DNA of 60,404 nucleotides from JBAZAX01 sp964568625 (GTDB lineage: Bacteria > Babelota > Babeliae > Babelales > RVW-14). Made by a program: the position numbers and the translations under genes. Below, one piece after another: positions 25,779-34,350 of this stretch. The notes under the pieces were generated by a model. That model had not been told where the DNA came from and made no database searches. It saw only the letters and a list, made by a program, of their open reading frames with translations. The stretch lies in contig CAZMQG010000007.1 in NCBI GenBank assembly GCA_964568625.1, positions 1 to 60,404 of the forward strand, in the 5' to 3' direction. Each line of letters begins with the position of its first letter. Positions within the stretch are counted from its first letter, which is position 1.

Positions 25779-26945
25779 TTATATAAATTTTGAAACAAAT
25801 GCAAGAGCAAACGTCAATGCAAATGTGAGTTGAAAATCAAGAAAAAATAACTGCATTGGATTAAACAAAAGAATCGTCATGCATACTATTGAAAGAAGAT
25901 GTAAAAAATCTGTTTGAAAGTTAAATATTTTGCCAATTTCAGTCAGAATAAAAGCATAAAATGCTCTGGTAAATGGAAGACTTGTCCATGAAAACATTTT
26001 ATATGTTACACAAATAATAATTAATAAACTGCGTTTGAATCTGATTGAAATTGGTATGAGTTGTAAAAATATCGTCCAGATGAGAATAAACAAAACAATG
26101 TGCAACCCTGAACGTGCCAGATAATGTGAGAGTCCCCAATAATTAAAAGTATTACGCATTGTGTCAATATTTTCGTGATGCGTATTACCTAAAAACATTA
26201 GTGAAAAATAAGTAAAAACAATAGGATGTATTTTTTGTTGTAGTCTTTGATATGTGTTGGTCCGTATATTCCAGATAAATTTTCTGATGCTGCATTTTGG
26301 AGAACGTAAAATTGTTATGTTTTTATTTTTATAAAAAAACACGGAAGCCAAAATATTCTCCTTTATCAGATAATTTTTGAACGACGTGTTTTGAGAAAAT
26401 GATTTATCTTGAGGAACTTTAATTTTTACGTCTTCAAGTTCAATTATATCGTCAACTTGTATTTGCGTGGTTGAGGAAGAGTAGCATTGCAAATTGAAGT
26501 TTGCTTTTTTATAGCATATAGCTGTGGTGAATTCTTCAGGATTATTGGCTATTGCATCTTTTGCCTGCAATACGTTTATCTCAATAATTTCTTTCCATAT
26601 TCCGTTCCGGTTTTTATCTTCGGACTTTGGTAACAGAATTTTATTTGTAACTTGTGCTATTAAATCAAGTGTTCTGCCGTCAAAGTCTTGGCATAGGGAG
26701 GCATTCTGGTTTTTTTGCCATATTAGTGCAAAACTACCAAGTGTAAAAAAAATGATGCAAACAAAAACAGGGGTAATTTTTGAGTAAAAATTCTTAATTA
26801 TGCTTATAAATAAAACTGGGGTGAAAATTCCCAATATAATTAATAAAATAGCCGGACTAAATAATTCATATGACTGTGCATAAATCCCGAACAAAAAAGC
26901 AAAAGTTGCAGAAATGAATGGCGAGAATTTCTTATTTTTTATCAT
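25779..26945 (-). CDS. ComEC/Rec2-like competence membrane protein, short form
   Basis: 388 residues, strongly hydrophobic at both ends. The N-terminus has two to three membrane segments (ATFAFLFGIYA, LLIILGIFTPVLFISII, VFVCIIFFTLGSFAL), then a soluble OB-like stretch, then SLMFLGNTHH and HYLARSGLHIVLFILIW, the signature of the competence channel domain. Membrane segments continue to the end. ComEC carries single-stranded DNA across the inner membrane. This version stops soon after the channel domain begins: the expected further helices and C-terminal metallo-beta-lactamase-like domain are missing, and no remnant lies between the stop and the next gene. It could be a reduced functional form or a truncated gene. 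Located directly downstream of yajC (11-base gap). Confidence 0.75.
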   Translation of the reverse strand: MIKNKKFSPFISATFAFLFGIYAQSYELFSPAILLIILGIFTPVLFISIIKNFYSKITPVFVCIIFFTLGSFALIWQKNQNASLCQDFDGRTLDLIAQVTNKILLPKSEDKNRNGIWKEIIEINVLQAKDAIANNPEEFTTAICYKKANFNLQCYSSSTTQIQVDDIIELEDVKIKVPQDKSFSQNTSFKNYLIKENILASVFFYKNKNITILRSPKCSIRKFIWNIRTNTYQRLQQKIHPIVFTYFSLMFLGNTHHENIDTMRNTFNYWGLSHYLARSGLHIVLFILIWTIFLQLIPISIRFKRSLLIIICVTYKMFSWTSLPFTRAFYAFILTEIGKIFNFQTDFLHLLSIVCMTILLFNPMQLFFLDFQLTFALTFALAFVSKFI

Positions 26946-26956
26946 GTATTTGAGTA

Positions 26957-27316
26957 TTACTTTTTTGTGCTGTGTGGGTTAATAGGTGTTTTGGGATATA
27001 TGTTTTTGATCGACTGCTTTAGTACCTCAGCTTTGCAGCCATTTTCAAGTTCTAAAATTACCGTACTTTTAAAAACGTATAAAACTTTTCCCACGTTTCC
27101 GTTTTGCGTACTTACCTTGTCGTCGCGTTTGATTTTGTTGCAGATAAAATCTAAGTGATTCTTTGCCTGTTTTTGTGGGATAATAACTAAATTGTAGCAA
27201 GCAAGGAAGACTAGCGTTAAAATTAGGGCCATTATTAAAATTATAGTAAGCCCAGACTGATTTTTTGTTAAATCAGTTACTTGTATGTTTATATTTGTGT
27301 ATAAGTTGCTTAACAT
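26957..27316 (-). CDS. yajC: Preprotein translocase subunit YajC
   Basis: 119 residues. One membrane segment (about residues 22-47, LTIILIMALILTLVFLACY) is followed by IIPQKQAKNHLDFI, then KRDDKVSTQNGNVGKV and a strand VILELENGCKAEVLKQSIKNI, the usual YajC pattern. YajC joins SecDF at the Sec translocon. The N-terminal 20 residues before the membrane segment are longer than usual. Upstream of and probably co-transcribed with the comEC-like gene; divergent from eno. Confidence 0.88.
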   Translation of the reverse strand: MLSNLYTNINIQVTDLTKNQSGLTIILIMALILTLVFLACYNLVIIPQKQAKNHLDFICNKIKRDDKVSTQNGNVGKVLYVFKSTVILELENGCKAEVLKQSIKNIYPKTPINPHSTKK

Positions 27317-27395
27317 AGTATAAAACCTAATAAATCTCTATTTTTATAAAATGGATTGGATATACTAGCAAATTTTTTAGAAGGATAAAATTAAC

Positions 27396-28655
27396 ATGAA
27401 AATATCGAAGATTTTTGGTCGAGAAATACTTGATTCTAACGGGATTCCAACAGTAATGTGTGTTTTACAGCTTGATAATGGCAGTGTTGTTACAGCTGCT
27501 GTTCCATCAGGAGCCTCTACCGGTGTATTTGAAGCAATTGAGTTGCGAGACGGTGACAAAAACAGATTTTTAGGAAAAGGCGTTTTGAAAGCCATTGAAA
27601 ATTTGGAACAAAAAATTGCACCGTCATTAATTGGTAAAAATCCTCAATTAATCGATATGGACAGGTTGATAATTGATATTGATGGCACCGAAAACAAATC
27701 TAATCTTGGGGCAAATGCGACATTGGCTGCAAGTATTGCCATTGCGCGTGCACAAGCTGTTGATTCAGGAATGGAACTTTACGAGCTACTTAATCAAGTT
27801 TTTGAAATTGGCTCGACATCTTTTCCTTTATGCATGTTCAATATATTAAATGGTGGTGTGCATGCCGATAATGGAGTTGCTTTTCAAGAGTTTATGGTTT
27901 TACCCAAAAAACAGGGATCAATGCAAAAAACAGTTCAGTCTGCTTGTGAAATTTACCAGTCTTTAAAGAAAATTTTAAAAAAAGACGGATATGGAGTAGG
28001 GGTGGGTTTTGAGGGAGGATTTGCGCCTCTGATTAAAGCAAAAAAAAATAAAGAAAATATAATTCTTGATTATATGCACAAAGCTGTTGAAGAGTCTGGA
28101 TATTGTACAAGCGAAATCTCATTTTGCCTTGATGTTGCAGCTTCTCAGTTTTATGATGCATCTAAAAATGTTTATACAATCGATGACCAAGAGTTAACAA
28201 GTGTGCAGCTTGTTGAGTTATACGAAAAATTGGTCGCAAATTATCCAATCGTTTCAATTGAAGATGGCATTGCGGAGGATGACTGGTATGGCTGGCAAAT
28301 TTTGACCGAAAAGCTTGGTAAGAAAGTTCAGATTGTTGGCGATGATCTATTTGTTACAAATATTGATAGAATCGAAAAGGGTGTAAAGCTTGGTGCTGCA
28401 AATGCGGTGCTAATCAAGCCAAATCAGATTGGAACAGTTACTCAGACTGTGAATGCAATTAAATATTGTAAAGCAAATAATTATAAAACGGTTGTTTCTC
28501 ATCGTTCAGGCGAAACTTGTGACGCTTTTATATCAGATCTTGTTTTTGGGACAGCTGCAGGTCAATTTAAGGCTGGAGCAACCAATCGTGGTGAACGTGT
28601 TGCTAAATATAATCGTTTGATGGAAATTGAAGAAAAGTTACTGCGGTCTAAGTAG
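27396..28655 (+). CDS. eno: Enolase
   Basis: 419-residue glycolytic enzyme converting 2-phosphoglycerate to phosphoenolpyruvate. Active-site segments: PSGASTGVFEA, the Glu of FQEFMVLP, the Glu of VGFEGGFAP, magnesium ligands in LDVAASQFYD, SIEDGIAEDDW and VGDDLFVTN, the catalytic Lys in LIKPNQIGTVT, then SHRSGET and GQFKAGATNRGER. Length is near normal. One oddity: the very conserved DSRGNPTVE near the N-terminus reads DSNGIPTVM, so the usual Arg is Asn. Convergent with the WD40 gene, only 8 bases apart, and no hairpin is visible between them. Confidence 0.96.
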   Translation: MKISKIFGREILDSNGIPTVMCVLQLDNGSVVTAAVPSGASTGVFEAIELRDGDKNRFLGKGVLKAIENLEQKIAPSLIGKNPQLIDMDRLIIDIDGTENKSNLGANATLAASIAIARAQAVDSGMELYELLNQVFEIGSTSFPLCMFNILNGGVHADNGVAFQEFMVLPKKQGSMQKTVQSACEIYQSLKKILKKDGYGVGVGFEGGFAPLIKAKKNKENIILDYMHKAVEESGYCTSEISFCLDVAASQFYDASKNVYTIDDQELTSVQLVELYEKLVANYPIVSIEDGIAEDDWYGWQILTEKLGKKVQIVGDDLFVTNIDRIEKGVKLGAANAVLIKPNQIGTVTQTVNAIKYCKANNYKTVVSHRSGETCDAFISDLVFGTAAGQFKAGATNRGERVAKYNRLMEIEEKLLRSK

Positions 28656-28663
28656 TAATATAT

Positions 28664-30253
28664 TTAAGAATTCAAAAACTGTATAAAAAAGTTTTTGATA
28701 AATCTTTGTTCGTCAGGAACACTTGCATCGCCATCGATTTGGTTGAGAATGTCATGAATAAGAACTTGAGTACCTGTATGTGTTTGAATAAATTCTTTGT
28801 GTTTCAAGATAAGAATTATTGTTGCAAGTTCTTGCAAGGAAAGTTGGCCGTTGCGGTATTTTGTGGAGTTCCAAAGTGGATGGACTTCCCAAAGCTTTGC
28901 GGATCTCCCGGAAATAGTTAAAATACATGAGCCATCCGGGGAAAAGACTGCTGATGATACAATATCATCATGTTGAAATGTTGTAACCAGCTCTCCGTTT
29001 AAATTCCATAATTTTGCAGTGCGATCAAATGAAGCAGTTAAAACGTGCATGCCATCCGGGGAAAAGACTGCTGACGATACAATATCATCATGTTGAAATG
29101 TTGTAACCAGCTCTCCGTTTAAATTCCATAATTTTGCAGTATGATTAGATCTGGAACAGGTTAAAATATGTCTATTATCTGGTGAAAAGTCTGCTGAGGA
29201 TACAATGCTATCGTGTTGAAATGTTGCAACAAGCTCTCCTTTTAGATTCAATAATTTTACGTATGTGTCGGAAATAGTTAAGGCCAGTGTGCTATCTTTA
29301 GAAAAGATAGTTGATTGCATTGAAAAGTCATTATCATATTGGAAAGTTGCAATCAAGTGTCCATTTAAATTCCACAATCTTGAAATTTTATGAAGAGATG
29401 TTGTCAAAACATAGGCGCCATCTTGAAAAAAAGTAGCCGACATAACCATGTCATCTGTATTTGCCAATAACCCATTGTGAGAAAATGTTGCAACCAGATC
29501 TCCATTTAAATTCAACAATTCTACAGTATGTTCACCAGAAATAATTAAAATATTGGAATTATTCGGAGAAAAGACTGCCGATTGTATTGGATTATTATGA
29601 ATTAGTGTTGTAATCAATTCTCCTTGTAAATTCCACAATCTCATGGTGTGATTACCGTGTGAAAAAGTTAAAATAAGTGAACCATTAGGAGAAAATACTG
29701 CCGTGGTTGTATTATTATCTTGATCATCATGTTGAAATGTTGTAATCAATTGTCCATTTAAATCCCTCAATTGTGCAGGGACTTGGTAGCCAGTGTTTAA
29801 AACGCATGAACTATCTGGAGAAAAAGACACTGTTTTTATCAAATTCTTATATAATAACACTTTAGGGAATATTGAAACAAGATTACCATTTAAATTCCAC
29901 AATTTTGCAGTGCGGTTATCTGATGCTGTTAAGAGATGCATCCCATTGGGTGAGAAATTTGCTAATAACACATTGCTGTTGTGTCTAAATCTTTTTTTTA
30001 TTCTTGGATAATCATTGATCTTGAGGTAGAAAATAGTAGAATTTTTTGCTATTAGAGTTTTGGATAACTTGTATTCGCAACTTAAGGAAAATATTGCTTC
30101 TTTATCTGTTAAAGACAAAAGTGTTTCTGGTGGATAATCGAGGATATACTCGTATACATTTTTTAAGCATATTTCAGCTAGAGATGTGGTTCCATTGCTG
30201 TTTTTAACAAATATATTCAAGAATAGAATCATTGCAAATAAATATTTATACAT
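28664..30253 (-). CDS. Exported WD40-repeat beta-propeller protein
   Basis: 529 residues with a signal peptide (about 1-21). A short helical region (LAEICLKNVYEYIL) precedes about nine WD40-type repeats of about 40 residues between residues 90 and 455. Their cores are VFSPDGMHVLTASFDRTAKL, and the blades end in WNLNGEL. The last 75 residues are helical (LSLQELATIILILKHKEF), a layout seen in other WD40 proteins with a C-terminal helical cap. Propellers act as protein-binding platforms; the partner is unknown. Two consecutive blades are almost identical in DNA (28931-29020 and 29051-29140), so the array is still expanding. Different in sequence from the propellers at 8-17 kb. Confidence 0.85.
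   Translation of the reverse strand: MYKYLFAMILFLNIFVKNSNGTTSLAEICLKNVYEYILDYPPETLLSLTDKEAIFSLSCEYKLSKTLIAKNSTIFYLKINDYPRIKKRFRHNSNVLLANFSPNGMHLLTASDNRTAKLWNLNGNLVSIFPKVLLYKNLIKTVSFSPDSSCVLNTGYQVPAQLRDLNGQLITTFQHDDQDNNTTTAVFSPNGSLILTFSHGNHTMRLWNLQGELITTLIHNNPIQSAVFSPNNSNILIISGEHTVELLNLNGDLVATFSHNGLLANTDDMVMSATFFQDGAYVLTTSLHKISRLWNLNGHLIATFQYDNDFSMQSTIFSKDSTLALTISDTYVKLLNLKGELVATFQHDSIVSSADFSPDNRHILTCSRSNHTAKLWNLNGELVTTFQHDDIVSSAVFSPDGMHVLTASFDRTAKLWNLNGELVTTFQHDDIVSSAVFSPDGSCILTISGRSAKLWEVHPLWNSTKYRNGQLSLQELATIILILKHKEFIQTHTGTQVLIHDILNQIDGDASVPDEQRFIKNFFIQFLNS
28931..29140. repeat. Near-identical 90-base WD40 repeat units in tandem, 120-base period
   Basis: 28931-29020 and 29051-29140 differ at one base (T/C at 28955/29075). 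The 120-base period equals one 40-residue WD40 blade. Confidence 0.9.
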
Positions 30254-30270
30254 AAAGTGTTTATCTCATT

Positions 30271-31734
30271 CTACTTTAAAAGCTTTGTGAATATATCATT
30301 CAATACTTTTGGATTGGCTTTGCCGCCTGTCTCTTTCATGGCTTGACCAACAAAGAAGCCAAAGAGCCTCAGGTTTCCGGCTTTGTATTTTGCAACTTCA
30401 TCAGGATTGTTGTTTACAATTTTGTTTGCAATTACCTCAAGCATCTCTGTTGAATCAACTTGTCCTAAGTCTTTTTCTTTGATAATTTCTTTTGCAGATT
30501 TTCCGGATGTTATCATCTCGCTGAATACATCTTGTGCAACTTTGCTGTTAATGCTACCGGCTTCGATTTCATTAACAAGCTCAGCTAAATTTTCCGGTGT
30601 CATTTTTGTGTTATTGATTTCGACTTTGTGCTCATTCAGATAAGCTAACAAATTACGCAAAATCCAGTTACATGCAGATTTTGGGTTTTTACATGTCTTG
30701 CCTGTTTGCTCAAAATAGTTGGCAAGTGGAATTGATTCAATCAAAATTAGCGCATCAGCATAAGGTAAGCCGTAAACTTTTTGTAATCTTCTTAGTTTTT
30801 CTCCAGGTAATTCTGGAATTGTTTTCCTTATTGATTCAATCCAGTTGTTGTCGATTTCAACCGATGGAAGATCCGGTTCTGGAAAGTATCTGTAATCATC
30901 GGCACCCTCTTTGCGTCGCATCATAACGGTTTTTTGATTTTTTCGGTCCCATTGTCTTGTTTCCGGATATATTTTTTCACCGGATTCCAGAGCCTGAATT
31001 TGGCGTTGTGTTTCATATTCGATTGCTTGAGTGATGAATTTAAAAGAGTTAATGTTTTTCAATTCAATTCTTTGCCCAAGCTTATCTGAAGTTTTTTTCT
31101 TTACTGATATATTCACATCAGCTCTGAATGAACCTTCTTCCATATTTGCGTCGCTTATTCCAAGATACTGAACAATGCTGTGTAGGCGCATTAGATAGGC
31201 TTTGGCTTGTTGAGCATTTTCCATGTCAGGGTGACTTACGATTTCAACAAGCGGAGTTCCGGCACGGTTCAGATCAACAAGGCTAAATCCCAATGATGAA
31301 TGAATATTTTTACCAGCATCCTCTTCCATATGAATTCTGATAAGTCTAATTTTCTTTTCAGATCCGTCTTCAAGCTCAATTGAAATATAACCATCTTGGC
31401 ATATAGGGTCTGCGTCTTGCGTGATCTGATAGTTTTTAGGTAAGTCAGGGTAATAATAATGTTTACGTGCAAAGCTTGTTGTAGGTGTTATTTTGCAATT
31501 TGTTGCAAGCCCAAGCAGAATGGCACAATCGACAACTTTTTTGTTCATTACAGGTAAAGTTCCCGGATGACCGGTACAAATTGGGCATATGTTTTTATTT
31601 GCTTCATGCCCAAACTCATTCTTGCAACTACAAAAGACTTTAGATTTTGTTTTAAGCTGTAAATGAACTTCGATTCCAATTGTGGCCTGATAATCTGCAG
31701 AATTAGCCACAGTGTTTTTTATCTGCTCGGACAT
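30271..31734 (-). CDS. gatB: Aspartyl/glutamyl-tRNA amidotransferase subunit B
   Basis: 487-residue GatB, the kinase/transamidase subunit of GatCAB that converts Glu-tRNA(Gln) and Asp-tRNA(Asn) into the amidated forms. Motifs: IGIEVHLQLKTKSKVFCSC with zinc Cys, then ICPICTGHPGTLPVMN, ARKHYYYPDLPKNYQI, MEEDAGKN, VDLNRAGTPLVEIVS and the MEEGSFRADVN segment, with the C-terminal tRNA-binding YqeY-like domain ending VNDIF-like. An AAGGA site precedes the ATG. gatA and gatC are not in this window. rng lies directly upstream on the same strand. Confidence 0.96.
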   Translation of the reverse strand: MSEQIKNTVANSADYQATIGIEVHLQLKTKSKVFCSCKNEFGHEANKNICPICTGHPGTLPVMNKKVVDCAILLGLATNCKITPTTSFARKHYYYPDLPKNYQITQDADPICQDGYISIELEDGSEKKIRLIRIHMEEDAGKNIHSSLGFSLVDLNRAGTPLVEIVSHPDMENAQQAKAYLMRLHSIVQYLGISDANMEEGSFRADVNISVKKKTSDKLGQRIELKNINSFKFITQAIEYETQRQIQALESGEKIYPETRQWDRKNQKTVMMRRKEGADDYRYFPEPDLPSVEIDNNWIESIRKTIPELPGEKLRRLQKVYGLPYADALILIESIPLANYFEQTGKTCKNPKSACNWILRNLLAYLNEHKVEINNTKMTPENLAELVNEIEAGSINSKVAQDVFSEMITSGKSAKEIIKEKDLGQVDSTEMLEVIANKIVNNNPDEVAKYKAGNLRLFGFFVGQAMKETGGKANPKVLNDIFTKLLK

Positions 31735-31807
31735 GGAGTATCCTTTTTAAAAATTAAAATTTTTTAGATTTAGAGAAATCATAAAATTTTAATTAAGTTT
31801 AAAAAAT

Positions 31808-33337
31808 TTAAGAATTCTTTCGAATGCTGAACTGGTCATCCTCGTATTGTTCAAAGCTTTCAAGTGTTATTTTACAACCAAGTTCTTTCTCTTGCGCTAG
31901 AATAGCATTATATTCATTTTGAACAAGATAATCAAAAACTTTATTAGATACGGCTAGAACAATCCCACCGGACATATTTTTTCTGATAAATTCTTCTTTA
32001 AATTCACGCAAAAGTTTAAAACTCATTGTTTGCACTGATTTTATATGACCCTTGCCTGAACAACATGGGCACATATTTGTGAGTTGGTTTACCAGAGTTT
32101 TACCTGAACGTTTACGTGTCATCTGTACAAGGCCAAACTCAGAGACTTTCAATGCAACTGATTGAAATTTGTCTTTTTCTTTTAGAGTTTTTTCTAAAAA
32201 TCTTGAGAGCTTTTGGCGATTGTGTATCGTTGCCATATCGATGAAGTCGATTACAATTAATCCACCGATATTACGCAAGCGAAGTTGTGTTACAATTTCT
32301 TCTGCTGCTTCAAGATTCGTTTTTAAAATGGTCTCTTCTTGATTATCAGATCCGGTGAATTTTCCGGTGTTTACGTCAATAACAGTCATTGCTTCTGTTG
32401 TTTCAATAATTAACGAACCGCCGGAGCGTAACTGAACTTTTTTGTCCAAAGCTTTTTCGATTTGTTTATCAATTTCAAATCGGTCAAAGAGTGATGGAGG
32501 TCCTTGATAGAAGCGTATTTTACTTAAATTATCCGGAGAGATATATTTAACATACTTGTATATAGCTTTTTGATTCTCTTTTGAATCAGTTACGACCATT
32601 TCGACATCTTCATCCAAATGTTCGCGAACTACGCGTAATGAAAGAGGTAAATCTTCATAAAGTTTTTCGCCTGGTACGGCTTTTTTAAATTTTTTCAGAA
32701 TTGAGTGCCAGGTGGATATAAGAAATGCTACATCTTTTTTTAAATCTTTATCTGATCTACCTTCTGCTGTTGTTCGTACAATTACGCCCATGCCTGCAGG
32801 AAGACTTTTTTGCATTATTTCACGTAATCTGGAACGCTCTTCTCTATTATCAATTTTCTTAGAAACTCCGATTTGTGGAATGTTTGGCATTAAAACTAAG
32901 AATCGTCCGGGAAGAGTAAAACATGTTGTTAATTTTGCGCCTTTTTCATGAATGGGTTCTTTGATTACTTGTACAAGTATCTCTTCGCCTTCATTGAATA
33001 TTTTGTCGATACTAATTGAGCTTTTTAATTCGAAATGAGTAATTTCTTCGCGGTCTTCTTCTTGAATGGAATCAAAAACTTTTTCTGTTGCCAGTGCTCG
33101 ATCAACTTCGCTTATGTGTAGAAATCCGGCTTTTGTTTGATTTATGTCTACAAATGCCGTTTGAATTCCAGGAAGAACCTTACAAACTTTACCTTTAAAA
33201 AAACAACGCTCCAACTCTTCTTTTGTTTGCGTGTCAAAGTACATGTCTTGTAAGCGGTTATCCCTCAAGACTGCCGCTCTTGTTTGCCAAATTTCATTGT
33301 TAATAAGTATCTTTTTCACAACAATTGCCTTCACCAT
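31808..33337 (-). CDS. rng: Ribonuclease G/E family endoribonuclease
   Basis: 509 residues, the size of RNase G rather than full RNase E (no long C-terminal scaffold). An N-terminal S1 domain (KGKVCKVLPGIQTAFVDIN, KAGFLHISEV) is followed by the 5'-sensor/RNase H-like part and the DNase I-like catalytic region. The magnesium-binding Asp residues lie in MTVIDVNTGKFTG and GGLIVIDFIDM. The zinc-link Cys pair is in MCPCCSGKG, and a small domain follows. The enzyme processes rRNA ends and degrades mRNA. ATG start supported by the conserved first strand (KKILINNEIWQTR). Confidence 0.94.
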   Translation of the reverse strand: MVKAIVVKKILINNEIWQTRAAVLRDNRLQDMYFDTQTKEELERCFFKGKVCKVLPGIQTAFVDINQTKAGFLHISEVDRALATEKVFDSIQEEDREEITHFELKSSISIDKIFNEGEEILVQVIKEPIHEKGAKLTTCFTLPGRFLVLMPNIPQIGVSKKIDNREERSRLREIMQKSLPAGMGVIVRTTAEGRSDKDLKKDVAFLISTWHSILKKFKKAVPGEKLYEDLPLSLRVVREHLDEDVEMVVTDSKENQKAIYKYVKYISPDNLSKIRFYQGPPSLFDRFEIDKQIEKALDKKVQLRSGGSLIIETTEAMTVIDVNTGKFTGSDNQEETILKTNLEAAEEIVTQLRLRNIGGLIVIDFIDMATIHNRQKLSRFLEKTLKEKDKFQSVALKVSEFGLVQMTRKRSGKTLVNQLTNMCPCCSGKGHIKSVQTMSFKLLREFKEEFIRKNMSGGIVLAVSNKVFDYLVQNEYNAILAQEKELGCKITLESFEQYEDDQFSIRKNS

Positions 33338-33542
33338 AAAAATTTTGTGTCACGTGTTGGATTTTTTATATTATTTAGTATCATTATGTTTACCATTATT
33401 ATAAACAATCCGAAAAATAATGAGTAGGAAATTTAAATAAAATGTGCTAAAGTGTATTAACAAAAGCGAAAGAGTAATTGTTTTTGTGTGTTTTAAGGTA
33501 AAAATTTCAGATTATTAATTTATTTACCAGGAGGCATGAGTT

Positions 33543-34217
33543 ATGAAAAAGTTATCTTTGGCCGCGTTGGCTTTGGTTATTCTTGTTTCAGGTTGTGGAA
33601 AAAAGAAAGAATCGCCAAAAGGGAAAGAATTAGTAGACAACACTGATATTCCAGTAATGTCAGAAGAAAATGAGAGATTTGTTGATAACGATGGCGTTGC
33701 AGATTTCGCATTTGTGGATGATGAAACTGAAGGTGATAAAACTGAAACGGATAAGTTAGCGGAAGCTGCCCCAGTAGCAACATCACAGACCGAATTTGCC
33801 TGGGTTGATAATGAAAATGAAGAAGAAGCAAAACCTGAAGTAGATGAGGCTAGTGCAAAGGCTTTTGAATTTAAGACTGTTAATTTTACATTGAATGATA
33901 ATAAGATTAGAAATGATCAAGTTGAGAAAATCGAACAAGACAGTGAAGTTGCAAAAACTGCAGTAGAAAAAGGCAAAAAAGTTGTTGTACAAGGACATTG
34001 TTGCCAACTCGGTTCATACAGCTACAACATGGCTCTTTCACAAAGACGTGCTGATGCAATTAAAAAAGAATTAGTAAAACGTGGTGTTGAAGAGAGTTCA
34101 ATAAAGACCGTTGGATATGGCAGCGAAATGCCACTTGTTTGGTCAGATAAAACAGATCGCAAGTCATTGATTGATGAGCTTGCAGTTAACAGAAGAGCAG
34201 AGGTAGTTGTTAACTAA
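33543..34217 (+). CDS. OmpA/Pal-like peptidoglycan-associated lipoprotein
   Basis: 224 residues. A perfect AGGAGG lies 8 bases before the ATG. The N-terminus has a lipoprotein signal with lipobox LVSGC (Cys about residue 19), so the protein is probably anchored to the outer membrane. About 90 acidic, low-complexity residues follow, then an OmpA-like domain (about 110-224): FTLNDNKI, VVVQGHCCQLGSYSYNMALS, QRRADAIKKELVKRGV, KTVGYGSEMP and NRRAEVVV. Such domains bind peptidoglycan and link it to the outer membrane. The usual GHTD has become GHCC, so the Asp that normally contacts diaminopimelate is absent. A strong terminator follows. Confidence 0.88.
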   Translation: MKKLSLAALALVILVSGCGKKKESPKGKELVDNTDIPVMSEENERFVDNDGVADFAFVDDETEGDKTETDKLAEAAPVATSQTEFAWVDNENEEEAKPEVDEASAKAFEFKTVNFTLNDNKIRNDQVEKIEQDSEVAKTAVEKGKKVVVQGHCCQLGSYSYNMALSQRRADAIKKELVKRGVEESSIKTVGYGSEMPLVWSDKTDRKSLIDELAVNRRAEVVVN

Positions 34218-34246
34218 TCTGACATTAAAAATATAAAGAAATATTT

Positions 34247-34275
34247 AAAGGGCCCAGTTTATCTGGGCCCTTTTT
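34247..34275 (+). terminator. Rho-independent terminator after the Pal-like gene
   Basis: 11-bp perfect stem AAAGGGCCCAG/CTGGGCCCTTT, 5-base loop, followed by a T5 tract, 30 bases after the stop codon. Confidence 0.9.
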
Positions 34276-34350
34276 ATTTGCACCAATTTGTTTATTGCAA
34301 ATGGCTTGAGTCTAAATAAAGAGACTTATCAATTGATTCATATACTTTAA

